Shown here: piece by piece, positions 29,743-37,571 of the stretch | Numbering within the stretch: position 1 is the stretch's first letter | How the letters are laid out: every line of letters starts with the position of its first letter | The notes under the pieces: model-generated | Databases searched by the model: none | What the model saw: only the letters and a program-made list of their open reading frames with translations | What the model was told of the DNA's origin: nothing | NCBI RefSeq assembly: GCF_000012505.1 | Contig: NC_007513.1 | Span: forward strand, 1-64,000 | From: Synechococcus sp. CC9902 | Lineage (GTDB): Bacteria > Cyanobacteriota > Cyanobacteriia > PCC-6307 > Cyanobiaceae | DNA length: 64,000 nucleotides | Direction: 5' to 3' | Program-made: the position numbers and the translations under genes

Positions 29743-30303
29743 ATGATCTCCAGCAACGACTTCCGCACTGGCACTTCGATCGAGATCGATGGGGCCGTTT
29801 GGCGCGTGGTCGAGTTCCTTCACGTCAAGCCCGGCAAGGGGTCTGCGTTTGTTCGTACCAAGCTCAAATCGGTAAAGAACGGAAGCGTTGTTGAGAAAAC
29901 ATTTCGTGCTGGCGAAATGCTTCCCCAGGCGTTGTTGGAGAAGTCATCCCTCCAGCACACCTACATGGAAGGTGACGACTACGTCTTCATGGACATGTCG
30001 AGCTACGAGGAAACACGGCTGACCGCTGCTCAAATCGGGGATAGCCGTAAGTACCTCAAAGAAGGGATGGAAGTGAACGTCGTTTCTTGGAACGACACTC
30101 CGCTTGAGGTGGAGCTGCCCAATTCCGTGGTTCTCGAGATCAAGGAAACGGATCCTGGCGTGAAAGGCGATACCGCGACAGGCGGCACAAAACCCGCCAT
30201 TCTGGAAACCGGAGCGCAAGTGATGGTGCCTTTGTTCCTTTCGATTGGCGAAAAGATCAAGGTGGACACCCGCAACGACTCGTACTTAGGACGCGAAAAC
30301 TGA
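29743..30303 (+). CDS. efp: Translation elongation factor P
   Basis: EF-P relieves ribosome stalling at polyproline. From ATG at 29743 ([17 protein letters not shown]) it is 186 residues, the family's standard length. The modifiable loop [12 protein letters not shown] is near residue 30, with Lys at the tip. Three beta-barrel domains are recognisable to the terminal [12 protein letters not shown]. The frame extends upstream to 29704, but that N-terminus is foreign to EF-P. The stop overlaps the accB start (TGATG), making an efp-accB pair typical of cyanobacteria. Confidence 0.97.
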   Translation: MISSNDFRTGTSIEIDGAVWRVVEFLHVKPGKGSAFVRTKLKSVKNGSVVEKTFRAGEMLPQALLEKSSLQHTYMEGDDYVFMDMSSYEETRLTAAQIGDSRKYLKEGMEVNVVSWNDTPLEVELPNSVVLEIKETDPGVKGDTATGGTKPAILETGAQVMVPLFLSIGEKIKVDTRNDSYLGREN

Positions 30304-30776
30304 TGGCTATGCAGCTGGATCACGAACAACTGCACCGCTTGCTTGAAGCGCTGGGTGAGAGCGACATTCAGGAATTTCGTCTGGAAGGTGACGACTTCCG
30401 GCTAGAGATTCGTCGCAATCTCCCAGGTCAGACCGTCATGGCTCCGGTCATGCAGGCTCCTGTGGCGGCTGCGGCTCCTGTGAAGCCGCTCGACTCCGCT
30501 TCACCACCGCCGGCCGCAACATCAACCCGAAGTGATCTCTTGGAGATCACAGCACCAATGGTGGGTACGTTTTATCGAGCTCCTGCTCCTGGGGAACCGT
30601 CCTTTGTTGAGGTGGGAACTCGCATCAACGTCGGTCAGGCCGTCTGCATCCTTGAGGCGATGAAGTTGATGAATGAGCTCGAGTCCGAAGTCGCAGGAGA
30701 AGTGGTTGAGATCTTGGTGGATAACGGAACCCCTGTGGAATTTGGCCAGGTGCTGATGCGCGTTAAACCAGCCTGA
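30303..30776 (+). CDS. accB: Biotin carboxyl carrier protein of acetyl-CoA carboxylase
   Basis: BCCP carries the carboxylated biotin in the first step of fatty acid synthesis. The 157-residue protein has a helical N-terminus, an Ala/Pro-rich hinge (about 45-75) and the biotinyl domain (about 80-157). The motif LEAMKLMNE places the biotinylated lysine at about residue 122, and the thumb-like PMVGTFYRAPAPGEPSF is intact. It starts with ATG overlapping the efp stop. The next gene, pdxA, converges from two bases away. Confidence 0.96.
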   Translation: MAMQLDHEQLHRLLEALGESDIQEFRLEGDDFRLEIRRNLPGQTVMAPVMQAPVAAAAPVKPLDSASPPPAATSTRSDLLEITAPMVGTFYRAPAPGEPSFVEVGTRINVGQAVCILEAMKLMNELESEVAGEVVEILVDNGTPVEFGQVLMRVKPA

Positions 30777-30778
30777 TC

Positions 30779-31795
30779 TCAGCTCAGTTCCCAAGCGGCC
30801 TGAATGGCGGCGATCATGCTGTCCGGTCGGGCGATTCCACGGGTGGCAATGTCGAAGCCTGTGCCGTGATCGGGTGATGTTCTCAGGAAGGGCAATTCCA
30901 AGGTGGTGTTCACGGCAGCATCGAAGGCCATCAACTTCACCGGGATGAGCCCTTGGTCGTGATACAGGGCAAGAAACCCATCAGGTCCTGGCTGGTTTGG
31001 TTGATGCCAGGCTCGTGCTGCACTGAGCCAACACGTGTCTGGGGGCAGCGGTCCATCGAGACGAATGCGGGGATGTTGGGCTCTCCAACGTTCGATCAAC
31101 GGCGTCAGCCAGGTCATTTCCTCAGAGCCCAATTGTCCGGCTTCTCCCGCATGGGGATTGAGTCCTGAGACCACAAGGTGAGGATGCGGATTGAATCGTC
31201 GACAGAAGTCCAAGAGCACGTCCAGCTTGTGGTTGACCAGCTCAGGCGTGAGCGTTTGAGCAACCGTTCCGAGAGGGATATGGGTGGTGGCTAACAAGGT
31301 GTTCAGTCGCCAGGCGCTGTAAGGCGATACCGCTGTGAACAGCATGGATGAGCGCTCACTGCCAGCGAGTTCAGCCAAGCGTTCTGTTTGCCCTGGATAA
31401 CGATGCCCAGCGGCATGCCAGAGATGTTTCGCAATGGGGGCCGTCACGAGGGCGCGTGCCTGGCTGTGCTGCAACAGCCCCACCGCTCTGGTGAGCCAAC
31501 GGAAACCTGCGGCTCCTCCTTCGACGCTTGGGGCACCGGATGGAACAGCGCTTTGCAGTGGCTGATCATCGATGGTGAGTTGCGCTGGATCAGCCAGGGC
31601 CGCTGATGTGGTGTTCTTTAAGCGCTGATAGACCGCTTCCAGGCTGCTGCGACAACCCACCAGGACTGGTTCGATGGAGTGTGGCAAAGCCTTCGAGCCA
31701 AGGGCCTTCAGCACCACCTCCATGCCAATGCCCGCGGGATCGCCAAGGGCGATCACGATCGTTTGTTTAGGGCTGATGAGATCAGGAAAACCCAT
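30779..31795 (-). CDS. pdxA: 4-hydroxythreonine-4-phosphate dehydrogenase
   Basis: PdxA oxidises 4-phosphohydroxy-L-threonine in DXP-independent-start pyridoxal phosphate synthesis. The 338-residue protein begins MGFPDLISPKQTIVIALGDPAGIGMEV and contains the substrate loop TAPIAKHLWHAAGHRYPGQTE, NPHAGEAGQLGSEE and the metal-binding YHDQGLIPVK, then TSPDHGTGFDIA. All family blocks are present. The intergenic gap to the upstream epimerase gene on the same strand is 77 bases. Confidence 0.95.
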   Translation of the reverse strand: MGFPDLISPKQTIVIALGDPAGIGMEVVLKALGSKALPHSIEPVLVGCRSSLEAVYQRLKNTTSAALADPAQLTIDDQPLQSAVPSGAPSVEGGAAGFRWLTRAVGLLQHSQARALVTAPIAKHLWHAAGHRYPGQTERLAELAGSERSSMLFTAVSPYSAWRLNTLLATTHIPLGTVAQTLTPELVNHKLDVLLDFCRRFNPHPHLVVSGLNPHAGEAGQLGSEEMTWLTPLIERWRAQHPRIRLDGPLPPDTCWLSAARAWHQPNQPGPDGFLALYHDQGLIPVKLMAFDAAVNTTLELPFLRTSPDHGTGFDIATRGIARPDSMIAAIQAAWELS

Positions 31796-31864
31796 TGCTG
31801 TGCTGCGCTTTCTGCTGCTGGGGTTGTTGCTTGTGAGGGTTTAATTCAGCGGTTGATTGGCGGG

Positions 31865-31878
31865 CCCTAGGCCTAGGG
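31865..31878. repeat. Perfect 14-base palindrome over the epimerase stop codon
   Basis: CCCTAGGCCTAGGG reads the same on both strands and includes the TAG stop of the minus-strand epimerase gene (31873-31875). It contains two overlapping CCTAGG hexamers. It has no loop, so it is not a good RNA hairpin and might be a protein site or chance. Confidence 0.6.
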
Positions 31879-32796
31879 GTCTGAGGAACTGGAGTTCAAT
31901 CTGTCTTGTTCTAGGCAGTCCTGCAAACCCTCTCGAAAGGTTGGATAAAGGAGCGAATAGTTCAAATCACCACAGAGAAGCTTGTTGCTCACGCGGCGGT
32001 TCTCACTCCAAAAGGATCGTCCCATCGGACTCATCTCGCTGCAAATAGCGTCGTAGTTCTCTTCCTGGGGGAGTTCGCAGCCGAGGAGAGATACTCCGTG
32101 GCGAACGAGATCAGCAGGTGCCGTTGGCTCGTTATCCACCACGTTCACGATCGATGGTCGATCGTTTGGATTGGAGCTGGAGTGATCGATCAAATGCCAA
32201 CAGGCTCCAGCAATGTCTTCGACGTGAATGCGGCAAAACACTTGGCCAGGTTTGTTGATCAACCGTGCTTTGCCCTGTCTGAGGGAATCGAGCACGGAGC
32301 GTCCAGGGCCGTAGATCCCGGGTAACCGCAAAATTTGTACCGGTAGACCCGAATTCAACCAAGCCTGTTCGCACTCCAGCCGACGGCGACTTCGGTCTAA
32401 CCCTGGGGCTGGCGGATCATTTTCCTGCACCCATTCGCCGTTGCGATTGCCGTAGACGCCCGTTGTTGAGAGGTAGCCCGCCCATTCCAGTGAAAGCGTT
32501 TTCAGCAGTGGCAGTAAGGCGGAGATCACGGGGTCGCCCCCCTGTCGTTGGGGAGGGATGGTGCTGAGTAGGTGCGTGATGCCTTGAAGCGCGCTGACAT
32601 CAGGCAGTTGGCCGTTGTTGCTGTCAAAGATCAGGTCGGCATCGGGTTGTCCTGCAACGCGACGGGTGCACAGCACTGGTGTGCCCAGCTGCCGGGCGAG
32701 TTTCGCAACGCAACGACCGCTGTAACCACCTCCAAGAACCAGCAGTCGTGCATGCGCTGGCAGAGGTCGACATCGCTTGACAAGTGCTGAGAGCAT
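31873..32796 (-). CDS. NAD-dependent epimerase/dehydratase-like protein (extended SDR)
   Basis: A 307-residue Rossmann protein: LLVLGGGYSGRCVAKLA (about 18-34) is the nucleotide-binding glycine motif. LSTTGVYGNRNGEWVQEND contains the Thr/Tyr region of atypical SDRs, and LRLPGIYGPGRSVLD is a typical later block. The YxxxK pair is not clear (RSRRRLECEQAW occupies its place), as in YeeZ-like SDRs, so catalysis is uncertain. It starts at ATG 32796, and 32 bases separate it from the divergent small gene at 32829. Confidence 0.87.
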   Translation of the reverse strand: MLSALVKRCRPLPAHARLLVLGGGYSGRCVAKLARQLGTPVLCTRRVAGQPDADLIFDSNNGQLPDVSALQGITHLLSTIPPQRQGGDPVISALLPLLKTLSLEWAGYLSTTGVYGNRNGEWVQENDPPAPGLDRSRRRLECEQAWLNSGLPVQILRLPGIYGPGRSVLDSLRQGKARLINKPGQVFCRIHVEDIAGACWHLIDHSSSNPNDRPSIVNVVDNEPTAPADLVRHGVSLLGCELPQEENYDAICSEMSPMGRSFWSENRRVSNKLLCGDLNYSLLYPTFREGLQDCLEQDRLNSSSSDP

Positions 32797-32828
32797 CAGT
32801 ACACCTGTATTAGTTTAGTTTTGATCGC

Positions 32829-32996
32829 ATGACGGACTCATCCCTGCGTTCTAAGGGAATTAGTGGTGTGCTCACACGCTCCATCTTGGCTGCGCTCGTG
32901 TTCGGCGTTCCCTTGCTGTTGGCCCCTGAAGATCCACGAGCACAGGCCACGATTTGCCAGCGGCATCACTCCTTTGATGTGTGTCGTGTTTGGTAG
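32829..32996 (+). CDS. Small membrane or exported protein of 55 residues
   Basis: An uninterrupted frame from ATG at 32829 encodes 55 residues. A basic N-terminus is followed by the hydrophobic stretch SILAALVFGVPLLLAP (about 18-33), then a short tail with two cysteines and a His pair ending HHSFDVCRVW. The hydrophobic part could be a signal peptide cleaved near DPRAQA or a single membrane anchor. It is divergent from the epimerase and converges on the HNH gene with four bases between. No family is recognised, but composition and placement favour a real gene. Confidence 0.7.
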   Translation: MTDSSLRSKGISGVLTRSILAALVFGVPLLLAPEDPRAQATICQRHHSFDVCRVW

Positions 32997-33000
32997 TGCG

Positions 33001-33411
33001 TTAAGCCGCTTGGAACCCAATGGTCGGATCGCCCTTTGGTGGATGAGTCTTCGGTGCGTGAGGCTGATCGGGTTGAGCCCATTGCAAGAGGCGAAGTGCA
33101 AGGCGAATGTCGCCGTCGAGCCAAGCGCGAATGGCCATTGCGCGACGGGGGTCGTAAAAGCGCTGTTGCCGATACCACTCGAAAACGTCCGAATCTGATT
33201 TTTGCCCGTTGCAGGAGAGGCAAGCGGGTACGCAGTTTTCAGTCACGCTGAGTCCTCCCTTGGCTCGTGGGACAAGGTGATCAATAGACTCAGAAGGTTT
33301 GCCGCAATAAATACAACTTTTGCCGGTATGATTATGGAGTGATTGTCGCCATCTTCGAACGCGCAATTTAGGACAGAGTTCATCTAGAAAGACTGCATCT
33401 CTGTTGTGCAT
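33001..33411 (-). CDS. HNH endonuclease family protein
   Basis: A 136-residue protein with a complete HNH zinc finger: CIYC (Cys33, Cys36), the catalytic-type SIDHLVPRAKGG with Asp44-His45, Asn59 in TENC, and CLSC (Cys64, Cys67) followed by NGQKSD. A C-terminal segment rich in Arg and Trp (FYDPRRAMAIRAWLDGD) is conserved in cyanobacterial homologues as I recall them. It may be a DNA repair or housekeeping nuclease; nothing marks it as part of a homing element. It is divergent from the SNF2 ATPase gene. Confidence 0.88.
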   Translation of the reverse strand: MHNRDAVFLDELCPKLRVRRWRQSLHNHTGKSCIYCGKPSESIDHLVPRAKGGLSVTENCVPACLSCNGQKSDSDVFEWYRQQRFYDPRRAMAIRAWLDGDIRLALRLLQWAQPDQPHAPKTHPPKGDPTIGFQAA

Positions 33412-33578
33412 CCGAATCGATCGGTTGTTGATATTTTGCCTTAAGTCCCAGTCTAGTCAATGTGTCGAGCGCTGCATTTTCGAAGATCTATACACGTTGA
33501 TGTGAAACTTGATACGAATCTCCGCTGTCGTCTTCAAAGTCATTAAGGTGATCACCTGTAGAGGCGTCGATCACGACA

Positions 33579-35174
33579 TTGATCACGTTTCGATGCTGTT
33601 TTGATCTGTCGCCCGCTGGCTTAATTCGGGTGGTGAGCCCCTTTGATGCGGTCACACAAGCGCAACTGCGTCGGATTCGACCCCGTGGTCATTGGCACGG
33701 GCCGACCCGAGGTTGGGAATTTCCCCTGGCCGCGGCTGGGATTCTCCAGCAGCAGTTCGGTCGCCGTTTCACAGTCACGGCAGCTTTAGAGGAATGGCTG
33801 GCTTGGAGTCGTCTGCCTCTTCCCCCGCTCCCTCAGCATCGGCAGCTTGTCGCTGCGGCTGATCTGAAGCAAAGCCTCCCGGACGGTCGCACGCCGCTGT
33901 TGCATCAACGCTCCGGTGCCCGTTGGCTCTTGGCTCGTCGTGGGGCGGTTTTGGCCGATGAAATGGGCCTTGGAAAAACCCTCACCGTGCTGTTGGCGGC
34001 GCGGGCCATGGTGCGCTGCGCTGAGGTGCGCGTTTTGGTGGTGGCTCCAGTGGGACTTCACCCCCATTGGCGCCGAGAGGGAGATGCCGTTGGCCTTCAG
34101 CTGCAGTTGGTGAGTTGGGCGCGGTTACCCGATGCACTGCCAGCTGCGGGCACGTTGCTTGTTGTTGACGAGGCCCATTACGCCCAGTCGATGAAAGCTC
34201 AACGCACAGCGGGTTTACTTCGTTTGGCTCGGCACCCGCGGTTGCGGGCGATCTGGATGCTCACCGGGACACCAATGAAAAATGGTCGACCATCACAGCT
34301 TTTTCCTCTGCTGGCAGCGATCGATCACCCCATCGCCAGAGATCAGCGCACCTTTGAGGAGCGCTATTGCCAGGGGCATTGGCGGGAAGGGAAGGCGGGG
34401 AAGCGTTGGGAGGCCGCGGGTGTTAGTCAGTTGGAGGAGTTGCGTCGATTAACGCGTCCTTTGATCCTGCACCGCCGCAAGCGGCAGGTGGTGGATCTCC
34501 CGCCCAAGCAGCGTCAGCACCATCCAATTGTCTTGCCAGACGACACGTCCACAGGCTTTGACCATCGGGTGGACTTGGTGGTGGAGGACTACCGCCGAAG
34601 GGTCCAACTCGGTGAGGTGCGTTCTGATGCTGAGCCGTTGGCGGTGTTAACGGCAATGCGTCAAATTGCTGCTGAATTCAAGCTGTCTGCAGCTGAACAG
34701 TTGTTGTACCAGCTGCACCAGCAGGGGCACGCTGTTGTGCTGTTCAGTGCGTTCGTGGCACCGCTTCAGCTGTTGCATCAACGGATTGGTGGTGAATTGA
34801 TGACGGGACGACAGCGCCCCCTGGAACGTCAGCAATCGGTGGATCGTTTTCAGCAGGGAAAAAGCAATTGCCTACTGGCGACGTATGGCACTGGATCCCT
34901 TGGTTTCACTCTTCATCGCGCTCGACATGTCGTGCTTTTGGAGAGACCCTGGACTCCTGGCGATCTTGAGCAGGCCGAAGATCGCTGCCATCGCCTTGGG
35001 ATGGGTGATGGACTCACCTGCCATTGGTTGCAGCTGGGCCCCGCGGATCAGTTGGTGGATGGTTTGTTGGCGAGCAAGGCCGAACGGATCGAAGTGCTTC
35101 TTGGCCCCCGTCGACAAAGCTTGGAACGTCAGTCGCTGCCGGCGATGGTCCGTGCGTGTTTGCAGGTGGCCTGA
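33579..35174 (+). CDS. SNF2-family ATPase with HARP-like N-terminus (SMARCAL1-like)
   Basis: A 531-residue SNF2 motor. Helicase motifs are in order: ADEMGLGKT (126-134, Lys133), VVAPVGLHPHW, VVDEAH (195-200), MLTGTPMKN, VVLFSAF, LLATYGTGSLGFTLHRA and QAEDRCHRLG. Residues 5-60 resemble the HARP motif of SMARCAL1 (FDLSPAGLIRVVSPFD, then PTRGWEFPL). Such proteins rewind or remodel DNA at forks. The start is TTG at 33579; the in-frame stop at 33549 excludes ATG or GTG starts. An HNH nuclease gene lies divergently 167 bases away. Confidence 0.92.
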   Translation: MITFRCCFDLSPAGLIRVVSPFDAVTQAQLRRIRPRGHWHGPTRGWEFPLAAAGILQQQFGRRFTVTAALEEWLAWSRLPLPPLPQHRQLVAAADLKQSLPDGRTPLLHQRSGARWLLARRGAVLADEMGLGKTLTVLLAARAMVRCAEVRVLVVAPVGLHPHWRREGDAVGLQLQLVSWARLPDALPAAGTLLVVDEAHYAQSMKAQRTAGLLRLARHPRLRAIWMLTGTPMKNGRPSQLFPLLAAIDHPIARDQRTFEERYCQGHWREGKAGKRWEAAGVSQLEELRRLTRPLILHRRKRQVVDLPPKQRQHHPIVLPDDTSTGFDHRVDLVVEDYRRRVQLGEVRSDAEPLAVLTAMRQIAAEFKLSAAEQLLYQLHQQGHAVVLFSAFVAPLQLLHQRIGGELMTGRQRPLERQQSVDRFQQGKSNCLLATYGTGSLGFTLHRARHVVLLERPWTPGDLEQAEDRCHRLGMGDGLTCHWLQLGPADQLVDGLLASKAERIEVLLGPRRQSLERQSLPAMVRACLQVA

Positions 35175-35584
35175 CGTACATCCAACTCATGGCTCAACAT
35201 CGGGTCAACCGAAGCTGTCGACTCACGAATCAGCTTTAGGCCTGCGGCGACATCTTCACAGGCCTTCTGATGCTGGCCGTTCAAGGTGTGAATGAAGGCT
35301 CGATCTCGCAGGAGTTCTGGTTGATTAGGAGTGGCAGCAATGGCGTCATTGCAGGCTTGAAGAGCACGATTGGGTTCAGAAACTTGGTACTGCTTTAAGC
35401 AGCTCGTCTCAGTGGAAATCGACCTTTGATTTTGAGAAGGTGTTTTTTGGGTCTGACAGCCCGCTAAGCCGATCAGGAGAGACGACAGAACGAGTGCAGC
35501 GACCCGTGGGGGTTTAGTAGCTGTAACGCTCGTCGTCGACGCTGTTGGATTCAGAGTTTGTTGTGTCGGTGGTGCTTGTTCCAA
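35129..35584 (-). CDS. Putative TPR-like lipoprotein
   Basis: The frame has a hydrophobic stretch ending in a lipobox, LLIGLAGC, with Cys43 counted from TTG at 35584, so the mature form should be lipid-anchored. Two TPR-like helix pairs follow (NRALQACNDAIAATPNQPELLRDRA, HQKACEDVAAGL). The start is a problem: the only standard start upstream of the lipobox is TTG at 35584, inside the preceding gene by 71 bases and without a ribosome-binding site. Translation could be coupled to that gene. The 3' end overlaps the SNF2 gene by 46 bases on the other strand. Confidence 0.72.
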   Translation of the reverse strand: MEQAPPTQQTLNPTASTTSVTATKPPRVAALVLSSLLIGLAGCQTQKTPSQNQRSISTETSCLKQYQVSEPNRALQACNDAIAATPNQPELLRDRAFIHTLNGQHQKACEDVAAGLKLIRESTASVDPMLSHELDVRQATCKHARTIAGSD

Positions 35585-35924
35585 GGGATGTGATGGATGC
35601 TTTGTTGGGGGAACCTCCGAACAGATCTCCGAGGAATCGGCCGCAATCGGGGAAATTTCCGGGGTCTTGCACCACGGCTTCCGTGATCATCACAGAGGCG
35701 TGCTCCGGCGATGTCTTGAAGAGTTGTCCGCCTTGGCGCTTAATCACGGCGTAGGCCGCGTTCCAGCTCACGCTGTGGTCGTTGCCACTCGAGCGCATGA
35801 AGCAGTAAATCTTGGCCCCTTTGTCTTCAGATTGTTGGCCCGCCTGGACCGGTTGGGTGCCTCCCATCAGTGCACCGATCAGAGCAACGGTGGTGAAGAC
35901 GAGCTGAGGACCGAAGCGGGGCAT
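35514..35924 (-). CDS. Small exported protein of a cyanobacterial family
   Basis: A 136-residue protein with a signal peptide (residues 1-28, ending QPVQA before GQQSEDKG). The mature part contains KIYCFMRSSGNDHSVSWNAAYAVIKRQ and SPEHASVMITEAVV, PDCGRFLGDLFGG, with two cysteines that may pair. I believe similar proteins from marine cyanobacteria are catalogued as DUF6554, but cannot check. The C-terminus is a Ser/Thr-rich tail. The function is unknown. It precedes and overlaps the lipoprotein gene. Confidence 0.8.
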   Translation of the reverse strand: MPRFGPQLVFTTVALIGALMGGTQPVQAGQQSEDKGAKIYCFMRSSGNDHSVSWNAAYAVIKRQGGQLFKTSPEHASVMITEAVVQDPGNFPDCGRFLGDLFGGSPNKASITSLGTSTTDTTNSESNSVDDERYSY

Positions 35925-35983
35925 GGGTCTCGGAATCAGATTGGTCCCAACGTATCGATTACAAGCGCACTGTCGAGTCCAGG

Positions 35984-36517
35984 TCAGGGTTGTCCAAGGC
36001 TCGAGGGGAGAATCAAACGCACCACCAGAGGAAGCACCAACAGAACGGTGATCAAGCGGACGGCGTGCAAAGCCGCGACAGCTGCGCCGACTCCGAATTC
36101 AGCCCCCACTAAGCTCATGCCGCTAATTCCTCCAGGTGCAGCCCCCAACAGGGCCACCACTGGGTCGATTCCAAGCAAGCGACTGCTCCACAGGCCCACC
36201 ACGATGCCCGTCAGCACAAGGGTGACCGTGATCAGCAAGGCCGGTCTCCAAAGGATCTGCAACTGTTCGAGGGAGGCCCGGGTTAATCCTGTTCCAATCA
36301 CGGTGCCGATCCCGATTTCGAGAATCGTGCGTGTGCCTGTTGGCCACACCGCTTGATCCAACCGACCGCTCATACTCACGATCCCGGCTCCAAGTAGTGC
36401 ACCAGCGAGTGGTGCTGCCGGAATTCCACTCAAGAGAGCCAGCAGCCCAAGGCTGGTTCCGGCCACCAAATAGAGCATCAACGTTGCCAGAGGAGACATC
36501 GAGATTTCTGCAGCCAT
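35984..36517 (-). CDS. AbrB-family (DUF) membrane protein, single-repeat form
   Basis: From ATG at 36517 (MAAEISMS) the protein has 177 residues and is almost entirely hydrophobic, with five or six membrane segments. The block LLGAAPGGISGMSLVGAEFGVGAAVAALH is the signature of the AbrB/ammonia-monooxygenase-like family. Members usually have two such repeats in about 350 residues; here only one is present, so either it dimerises or a partner is elsewhere. The open frame runs to 36541, using GTG. It is divergent from the coiled-coil gene at 36581. Confidence 0.82.
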   Translation of the reverse strand: MAAEISMSPLATLMLYLVAGTSLGLLALLSGIPAAPLAGALLGAGIVSMSGRLDQAVWPTGTRTILEIGIGTVIGTGLTRASLEQLQILWRPALLITVTLVLTGIVVGLWSSRLLGIDPVVALLGAAPGGISGMSLVGAEFGVGAAVAALHAVRLITVLLVLPLVVRLILPSSLGQP

Positions 36518-36580
36518 ATCAGTTTGATCTTGAGGCACCACGGCTCTTGTGTTGTCATCTGTGCAGTGATTGCTCGATTG

Positions 36581-36877
36581 ATGACCTCATCAGTGTCCTT
36601 CCGGATTACCCGCACCGCTGAAGATCTGGCGCAAACCATGACGGCTTTATCCCAGCGCCTGGTGAAGATTGAACAGCGGCAGGAGGTGATGGAGCTCCAA
36701 CTTCGGCAGCAGCTCAAGGACGTGAACAATGTGCCCGACGAGGAATTGGCCACGTTGGATGGCATCGAAACCCTGTTGCGGGAAACCCGAGAGCTCTTGG
36801 AGAGCACAGACCTCAACGGTTGTGATGCGATATCGCACGATCAAAACGACGAGGTTGAGCTTGCAGAAGCCGCGTAG
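36581..36877 (+). CDS. Small coiled-coil protein, function unknown
   Basis: From ATG at 36581 the protein is 98 residues. Residues 12-50 are a heptad-rich coiled coil (AEDLAQTMTALSQRLVKIEQRQEVMELQLRQ), followed by a second short helix (LDGIETLLRETRELLES) and an acidic end. There is no membrane segment. The frame is open upstream to 36524, but the earlier part would lie in the divergent promoter region. It may form a scaffold or a regulator dimer; no family was recognised. Confidence 0.72.
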   Translation: MTSSVSFRITRTAEDLAQTMTALSQRLVKIEQRQEVMELQLRQQLKDVNNVPDEELATLDGIETLLRETRELLESTDLNGCDAISHDQNDEVELAEAA

Positions 36878-36915
36878 GGGTAGCGCTGGGTGCCAAAATG
36901 AAAAGAAAGGCAACT

Positions 36916-37146
36916 ATGGCGTCCACCATTCCCGCCTCTCATGCTTGCAATTCGCTAAAGCCAGCCCGCACCCTGCATGGAATGACCATCTGGTCGAAAT
37001 CCGGCTTCCTTGAGGGCGGGCACCAATTGGAAAAATTGGAATTCGCCTTGGCGCATGCAGAAGCAAAGGGAGACGCAACTCGATGCAGCGAGTTACAAGA
37101 CCGAATCGCAGATTTGGGTGGAAACGCTGAGGAACCCGGCACTTAG
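36916..37146 (+). CDS. Small conserved-type protein of 76 residues
   Basis: The start at ATG 36916 is chosen because AAAGG lies seven bases before it; another ATG at 36898 is in frame but lacks a site. The protein has a short variable N-terminus, the segment TLHGMTIWSKSGFLEGGHQLEKLEFALAHAEAKGD, then an acidic helix (CSELQDRIADLGG). It is soluble, with no recognised motif. It follows the coiled-coil gene by 38 bases on the same strand and could be in the same transcript. Confidence 0.68.
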   Translation: MASTIPASHACNSLKPARTLHGMTIWSKSGFLEGGHQLEKLEFALAHAEAKGDATRCSELQDRIADLGGNAEEPGT

Positions 37147-37234
37147 TGATTGTTACTCAGAGATGTTTTGTTTTAATTGCTATTTTTGATTTTGATCTAG
37201 AAACTCGTTGGCAATAAATCATTGGCTTCGGTAG

Positions 37235-37240
37235 TATGAT
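37235..37240 (+). promoter_or_regulatory. Possible -10 element
   Basis: TATGAT lies 24 bases before the start of the next small gene in a conspicuously AT-rich intergenic stretch (37147-37263). The best -35 candidate, TTGGCA at 37208-37213, is 21 bases away, which is too far for a standard promoter. Confidence 0.3.
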
Positions 37241-37263
37241 TCGTATTAATAATTCGAACTCCT

Positions 37264-37476
37264 TTGCCACTCACGCTGGTGCGATCTGAAAGTACTTCAG
37301 ACAAGAGACAAGACCATGAATTAGCAGCTCGCGACTTATTTGAACGTGCTCGTCAATGTGCTGAAGCAGGTCAAACTTCAGACGCAGGATCGCTCATTCT
37401 TAAGGCATTGAGCCATGAACGTCGTGCTGGTGCCGTTGGTCCGCAGGTTATGCAAATTATTAAGCCTCGCTCTTAG
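37264..37476 (+). CDS. Small helical protein of 70 residues
   Basis: The frame starts with TTG at 37264 (MPLTLVRSES) or GTG at 37279 (MRSES). The rest is helical and charged, with ARDLFERARQCAEAGQTSDAGSLILKALSHERRAG resembling one TPR-like helix pair, then VGPQVMQIIKPRS. The regular small residues suggest a compact fold. No membrane segment or metal site is seen. It ends 18 bases before the convergent tRNA. The function is unknown. Confidence 0.7.
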   Translation: MPLTLVRSESTSDKRQDHELAARDLFERARQCAEAGQTSDAGSLILKALSHERRAGAVGPQVMQIIKPRS

Positions 37477-37494
37477 TTATTCATTTATATGTAA

Positions 37495-37566
37495 AGCGGG
37501 TGACCGGATTCGAACCGGCGACGTCCAGCTTGGGAAGCTGACATTCTACCACTGAATTACACCCGC
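37495..37566 (-). tRNA. tRNA-Gly (anticodon CCC)
   Basis: The minus strand folds as a complete tRNA: acceptor stem GCGGGTG pairing with CACCCGC, a D arm with AGTGGTAGA, an anticodon stem TCAGC/GCTGG (one G-U pair) with loop TTCCCAA, and a T arm with GGTTCGAATCC. The loop puts CCC at positions 34-36, reading glycine GGG codons; the loop is the same as that of E. coli tRNA-Gly(CCC). The 3' CCA is not encoded. Confidence 0.93.
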
Positions 37567-37571
37567 AATTA

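Noticed and set aside
31787-31855. Short hydrophobic reading frame between pdxA and the epimerase
   Set aside because: A 15-22 codon Leu-rich frame on the plus strand resembles photosystem small subunits only by hydrophobicity, and no start or family pattern supports it.
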